From positions 16,568-80,567 of the forward strand of contig JAMKCH010035778.1 of NCBI GenBank assembly GCA_023653785.1: DNA of 64,000 bases, written 5' to 3'. Position numbers and translations under genes: made by a program. This stretch comes from Ophioderma brevispina. Taxonomy: Eukaryota; Echinodermata; Ophiuroidea; Amphilepidida; Ophiodermatidae. A model generated the notes under the pieces. It had not been told where the DNA came from. It did no database searches and saw nothing but the letters and a program-made list of their open reading frames with translations. This document shows positions 59,500 through 64,000 of this stretch, in pieces. How positions within the stretch are numbered: the first letter of the stretch is position 1; each line of letters opens with the position of its first letter.

Positions 59500-59960
59500 T
59501 GAGGGGTCTTTGGTGTATAGTGGAGGGGGTCTTTTGTTGAGGTGAGGGGGTATGTGTTTTATAGTTGAGGCGGGTCTTTTGGTTTATAGTTGAGGGGGTC
59601 CTTTGCTTTATAGTTGGGCGGGTCTTTGTTTTATAGTGAGGTGGGGTCTTTGTTTTATAGTTGAGGGGGTCTTTGTTTGTTTTATAGTTTAGGGGGTCTT
59701 TGTTTTATGTTGAGGGGGTCTTTGTTTTAATAGTTAGGTGGGTCTTGTTTTATAGTTGAGGGGGTCTTTGTTTTTTAATAGTGTGAGGGGGTCTTTGTTT
59801 TATAGTTGAGGGGGTCTTTGTTTTATAGTTGAGGTGTCTTTGGTTTTTAATATTTAGGTGGGTCCTTTTTTTTTCTCTTTGATGGTTTCTTTTTTGTATC
59901 CGTTTATGTGGGCTTGGGGTCTTGGGTCTTTGGGTCTTTGTTTTATAGTCCCCGGTGGGC
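59500..59960 (-). repeat. Minisatellite, right arm (same unit, minus orientation)
   Basis: About 18 units of GTCTTTGTTTTATAGTTGAGG with G-rich spacers, the exact complement of the left-arm unit. The units are similarly degenerate. The two arms would form a long GC/AT-patterned stem. Confidence 0.92.
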
Positions 59961-60210
59961 TGACGTCATCTTGAAACGGTCTATACACGTGGAATTGTTT
60001 TTACACAGAGGGTTTTCGACTGAATGAAGCGAGAAAGCCTACTTGCAAATATTGCTTCGCGTGGTGTCGCAGTACACTTTTACTGCAAGTTCCCCATTGA
60101 AAACTCCAAAACTGCAACTTTTTTGGTTTGGGGTTTTACGTCTTTCAGGCGTTCTAATCTCAGCCATTTTTTTTGCACGCTTTTTTTCAAGCAAGGTGCT
60201 ACAATGAAGC

Positions 60211-60988
60211 CATGGCGTAGCCCAGATTTTCCTTGACGAGGGGCAACAGATTTGTGAATGTACACTGTTAGAAATGTTAAATGTTAAAAAAAAAAAAAAA
60301 AAAAAAATCCGTAAATTTACGGAAAATCTGTTTTTAGAAACATAAAAAAAAAAACCAAAAACTAAAAAATAGCTAAAAATTGTTAATTTACGGAAAATTT
60401 CAAAAACTTTCTGGCAAGCCATATTCCGGACTTTTTTTTTTGGTTCCGTAAATTTAAATTACTCGGGAAAATTCCTGTTAAAATACATTCTTTTTTTTTT
60501 TTTCTCATAACTCTGAACACATTTCTGTAAAATTACTGTCAAAGTTCCGTTAATTGACAAGAAATTCCTGTAAATTTACCCTAAAAATGACTGGAAATAC
60601 GCTGCGAAATTTCCGTATTTACGGAAATTTTTGAACAGTGTACAGAAACGTGGATTGTAACGACACATATTTTTTCCAGGCTCGCTCGATCGCTGAGGCT
60701 CGCCAGTTGACCCAGTTGTTAACCCGTCGCCTCTGAATTCTGTAGAAGGGGGGGGGGGTGGGGGGGGATTGTAGTCAGCCCAAAGGATACTAATGTGTGG
60801 TTTAGTGAGTATTGACAAATTACGCATTATTAGTAACCAATTACCATAAGCGCGATCATCCCAACACGCGCCCAAAAAACAGCTTTTTTTTTTTAGACAA
60901 TGTACCGACGGACCATGATGTACCGACAAAACATCCTCGGTTGGGGGGGGGGCACGTGCCCCCCCCCCCCCCCCAGGCCACGCCACTG
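60211..60988. mobile_element. hAT-like MITE remnant, with another MITE inside
   Basis: CATGGCGTAGCCCAG on the left and, in reverse complement, CAGTGGCGTGGCCTGG on the right resemble the hAT-like ends seen at 13912 and 19302. An 8-bp target duplication is not clear (AATGAAGC, AAGAAAAA). G and C runs lie near the right end (60750-60767 and 60944-60974). The element at 60263-60640 is nested within it. Confidence 0.6.
60263..60640. mobile_element. 378-bp MITE with CACTGTT ends and TA flanks
   Basis: It begins CACTGTTAGAAAT and ends TTTTTGAACAGTG, each flanked by TA (60261-60262, 60641-60642). The body has repeated CCGTAAATTTACGG-type palindromes (about 60308, 60618) and A/T runs. Similar CCGTAAATTTACGG elements are, to my knowledge, common in marine invertebrates, but I cannot confirm the family. 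The 127-codon minus frame over it is spurious. Confidence 0.75.
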
Positions 60989-63880
60989 AAGAAAAAGAGC
61001 AAGACCTAGGCAACAAATGGTATTAAAAACTTCAAAATATATCGGACTTTACACAAATTGATTGAAAAAAACATATCGAGAGACTTTTTGTGCGAACCTT
61101 ATTTTATGAGCATGAGTGACCCACGTGATCAGTCAAACCCGAAGGTGGTGATCAATCGTCAGTCCTGCGATATTTACTTTTCTTATATGGATTTTTTTTT
61201 TGCTTGCCGCGCTTAGTTGGAGCACTTGTTCACTTTCGCAAACGAACAAATTTCACGACAGAAGGTATGCGAAAGCGATGAGTCTCGTTGTCATATGCCT
61301 GTGGGCACTACTCATATTTGCGCAGTGAGCGCTGTTTTGCGTGGACTAGATTCAAATCTGTGGGAAGGTGCTAGATGATTTCAGGGATGACTTGAAAATC
61401 GTTTACTTCGTCCAGCAACTGACCAACAAAACTTCAGCATTAGCAGTCTAGATTTAATTTACATCATAGGGTTCAAAAACGGGCCCCATTGAAATCACGT
61501 TTCAAACATGGGTTGGTGTTTCGTTGAACGGCTTCGACCCGTTGTTTCGTTATGACTTTATCATATTGTTGTCCCTCAAGAACACCTCAAGACCATAGAC
61601 CGCATTGGGATTATACATTGGTACAAACAAGTTCTAACAAATGGGGGCCATTAATATTTTATTTCCCACTTCGGTTCACCAAATGGAATTTTATGCACTG
61701 TTGATCAGTGGATTTCAAATTGGCTCGCAATTTTTGAGTATTGGTCAAAAGTCAAATATCGCGCGACATGCTTACGTCACTGTCAGAGATAAGCCAGCAC
61801 AGGTCGCGATTTCACAGAGTATCTTAAAAAGGGGCATCCATAATAAAGTTATGACAAATAGCCGATGTGCAAGTATATCGTTTATCTTTTAAAATAATTG
61901 AAATATGCCACACCCGATTTTTTGACACAGAGCGGTGCGTTTAAGCACTTTATACCCAAACCCCACCCTTAGCATACTTGAGTAGTGTGAAAGTTGTAAA
62001 GATCCTTAGTATTAAAAAATACTGTGGTTCGGAATGATACATAATCAATATATGGTATTAAGACAGGGATGGAAGGCGAGTAAGGAGACTACTCACCCAT
62101 CATTAATATCACTGGCATACTAAGAATATTCCATTCGTTCGCATTTTTAAATAAGAGCAATAAAACTATATATTAAAACTACCAGAAGTAATTTTTCCTT
62201 TCAAAACTACAAAGTGATTTTGATGGGGCTGGTCAGGTTTAAATGGTGCAAGGAGATTCCAATGACAACCATATTTTCCTGTGATGATAGTAGTGATTTC
62301 ATATAGATCATGATACATTAGACACTCAATAGCTTCCATACCTTTTATTTGGCTACATGTACGGTAAATGAAAACAAAAGGTTTGTATATTATGCTAATT
62401 CAATAGACAACATAGGCTGAAATTTCGTATTTGCTCCTATAGGAAATTGGAAATTTTACAATTTCTGATGTACCAAAGAAACAGTTTGCAGCTTAATCCT
62501 TTCAGATGGGATAGTTTGATAGAGAGCTTTACACCGTGCAAAATCAGAATAGAAGTTTCTATTTTTAGAGACACCTGTTAATTGAAAATCTGTAGCCCTT
62601 TAAAGCATTGTGTTCTGCACTTGGATATAAGACCTGGCAATTGTATACACTCACCACCCAAGATCAGTGGTCAACAAACTGCGGTTTGACGGTAGGATCG
62701 ATTTAATGCCCATTACAACATCCTATACCGTGATAATATTGATGGTTTAACCATTAAAACGACGATTATAGCTTTTGCTTGTTTGTATATTTACACATTT
62801 TTCATATTAAGTTAGTCAGGTATATCATTGGCGAGGTCAAATGTGACAACTGGCTTATATCTTGTAGTGGTCGGTCGCAATGAACTAAATCCACTATTTT
62901 CAAAGAACTGTGCAGAGTAGAGTGGAATCAATTCCACTGAAGAATTTTCTTGAGACAGACTTTCTGGAAACGGCATTTTCAGGCATACCGCAGTTTCTTC
63001 GTTAATGAGATGTATACGAGTCAACATTCCGTACAATCCCGTTCAATCGAGATTGACTTGCGATGTCCGACGTCTGCTACAGAGCTTCATCTTTGGTCCC
63101 AAGTTTATAAATAACGAGTTTCACTGATATTTTGAATTTTCCTCGTAAAGTGATGTTCATCATTTGCTAGTTCCAACCTGTATTACTATCTTTGCAAAGT
63201 TGTAAATGATGAAGGGAGATCAGATAGAAGAAGGGTAAAGAAAGATATGAAATTAGAAAGAGAAGGGAAGGAAGAAGAGAGAAGGAAAATGAAGGTTAGA
63301 GGGAGAAGAACTGAAATAGAATGGCAAAGGAAGTGAAGAAAGATAACATTACAATCATATGGAAGAAAAAACAAGAAGAAAAGGGATTGCAGAGAAATCT
63401 GATGTTAAATAATGTAAGGGGGCGCAGAGTTTGCATGTTCTACATTTATGTATGACATCTATTGAAATCATAATACTGAAGGGTGAAGCAATAGATTCCC
63501 TATTTTATTCAAAACGTACAATAGAAAATACCCGTCTGTTGTCGAGGTTTTACTTATGTCCGGTGATACCTGACATGCCTGAGAAGGTTCTTAACAGAGA
63601 ATAAGAATGCAATGAGTGAAATGTCACCACTATTAATGTTTTCGTGCTCTACAAAGCCATTTTATGTGATTGGAGATGAAGGTAATTTAGATAATGACAG
63701 GAACTGTATTACAGCAGACGCTCTATATTTATACAATCGTCGTTCTATAAATCATTGTTAAGCAAGGAGAATGACGAAGTAGCGAATGGCAGTGGTATAA
63801 GCAAACCAGGGTTAACAAGCTTAAACCGGATACTAAGCTCTTTCATCCTAGTAGATTCTGTATAGGTTATAACACATAAG
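60989..63880. other. No recognised gene
   Basis: About 2.9 kb. The minus frame at 62812-63036 has balanced codon use and ends in FDLANDIPD. However, it lacks a plausible ATG before it and has an in-frame stop just upstream without a clear splice acceptor, so I do not call it. A purine-rich tract (A/G on plus) spans about 63205-63395. Confidence 0.45.
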
Positions 63881-63949
63881 TCAGGGGCTTTCGAGATGGC
63901 TTCCCTAATGACTGTAGGTTCATTAGGAAGCCATCTCGAAAACCACTGA
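63881..63949. other. ~69-nt hairpin with ~30-bp stem, pre-miRNA-like
   Basis: 63889-63911 pairs with 63920-63941 with one bulged base. After one mismatch the pairing continues outward to 63881 and 63949. The loop is about 8 nt. It lies in a 69-codon minus frame. Its shape and size suit a microRNA precursor or a very short palindromic element. Confidence 0.75.
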
Positions 63950-64000
63950 TCCAAGACTAGGCTTGTTTGGACTCATTTGAATGTATTTTGCATGCTGATT

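Larger units (their letters stand above)
58527..60165. repeat. ~1.6-kb palindrome with minisatellite arms
   Basis: The outer arms match in inverted orientation: GAACGTCTGAAAGACTTAAA and TGCAGTTTTGG with TTTTTCAATGG near 58537-58594, against the complement near 60080-60155. Inside them, GACGGGTGACTATAAA (58777) mirrors the TTTATAGTCCCCGGTGGGC region near 59942-59960. Then come two minisatellite blocks in opposite orientation (see next entries) around a ~290-bp single-copy core (about 59210-59500). No coding content. It can be read as a foldback element whose subterminal repeats expanded. Confidence 0.85.

Noticed and set aside
58795..59960. Regular repeats that might suggest a CRISPR array
   Set aside because: Units are contiguous without unique spacers, degenerate and mirrored. 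The genome is eukaryotic. This is a minisatellite.
60039..60422. 127-codon minus frame
   Set aside because: It crosses the palindrome arm, a MITE boundary and A/T runs; composition only.
62812..63036. Minus frame with balanced codon use, ending FDLANDIPD
   Set aside because: It has no ATG at its start (opens at TTG), an in-frame stop just upstream, and no acceptor-like sequence between. It could be a last exon but cannot be supported.

Overview
This window looks like nuclear DNA of an invertebrate animal and appears to be a gene-poor block of transposons. I found no rRNA, no stand-alone tRNA gene, no CRISPR array and no host protein gene I could defend. The longest open frames lie in homopolymer runs or in decayed transposon genes. 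The content is typical of marine deuterostomes or lophotrochozoans: a DIRS/Ngaro-type tyrosine-recombinase retrotransposon with an SGNH-hydrolase ORF, a Harbinger DNA transposon with its Myb-like partner gene, L2/CR1/Jockey-like LINEs, Tc1/mariner, hAT-like and piggyBac-like non-autonomous elements, and tRNA-derived SINEs. I cannot name the species. A hemichordate, cephalochordate or echinoderm fits, but this is inference.

Layout. About 0.75-4.35 kb holds a decayed plus-strand LINE ending in a poly(A) tail. 4.45-10.23 kb is a head-to-tail duplication of a ~2.9 kb unit, each carrying a broken Tc1/mariner transposase. The flank of that unit continues as a larger duplication (about 9.85-14.1 kb and 17.97-22.07 kb). 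Its two copies differ by insertions: a tRNA-SINE, a ~1 kb foldback and a hAT-like MITE in the first, and another hAT-like MITE in the second. For the second MITE, the first copy preserves the empty target site. 23.76-25.69 kb is a repeat rich in TCAAAGGTCA motifs, next to a perfect hairpin.

25.92-36.46 kb is bounded by matching inverted ends and reads as one Harbinger-type transposon. It has a Myb-like accessory gene on the plus strand (26.2-29.4 kb) and a HARBI1-type transposase on the minus strand (35.2-36.2 kb). Between them lies a nested plus-strand Ngaro-like retrotransposon (30.2-34.2 kb) with gag, RT/RNase H, tyrosine recombinase and SGNH hydrolase in order. All these genes are frameshifted or have stops, so they are probably dead here.

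37-56 kb holds SINE copies, a ~0.8 kb repeat in two inverted copies (38.3 and 41.4 kb) plus a third copy interrupted by a ~1.1 kb foldback, a ~1.07 kb long-TIR element, a second LINE fragment (48.45-49.5 kb), a long inverted repeat (51.4-52.1 kb), a TTAA-flanked piggyBac-like MITE and an inverted SINE pair. 58.5-60.2 kb is a large palindrome whose arms are ~23-nt minisatellites in opposite orientation. It is followed by two nested MITEs. Two strong hairpins (55.58 and 63.88 kb) are unexplained.

The frequency of single-base indels between otherwise very similar copies, and several long A, T, G and C runs, suggest that some of the damage may be uncorrected long-read sequencing error. Percent identities were judged by eye, and many element boundaries are approximate.
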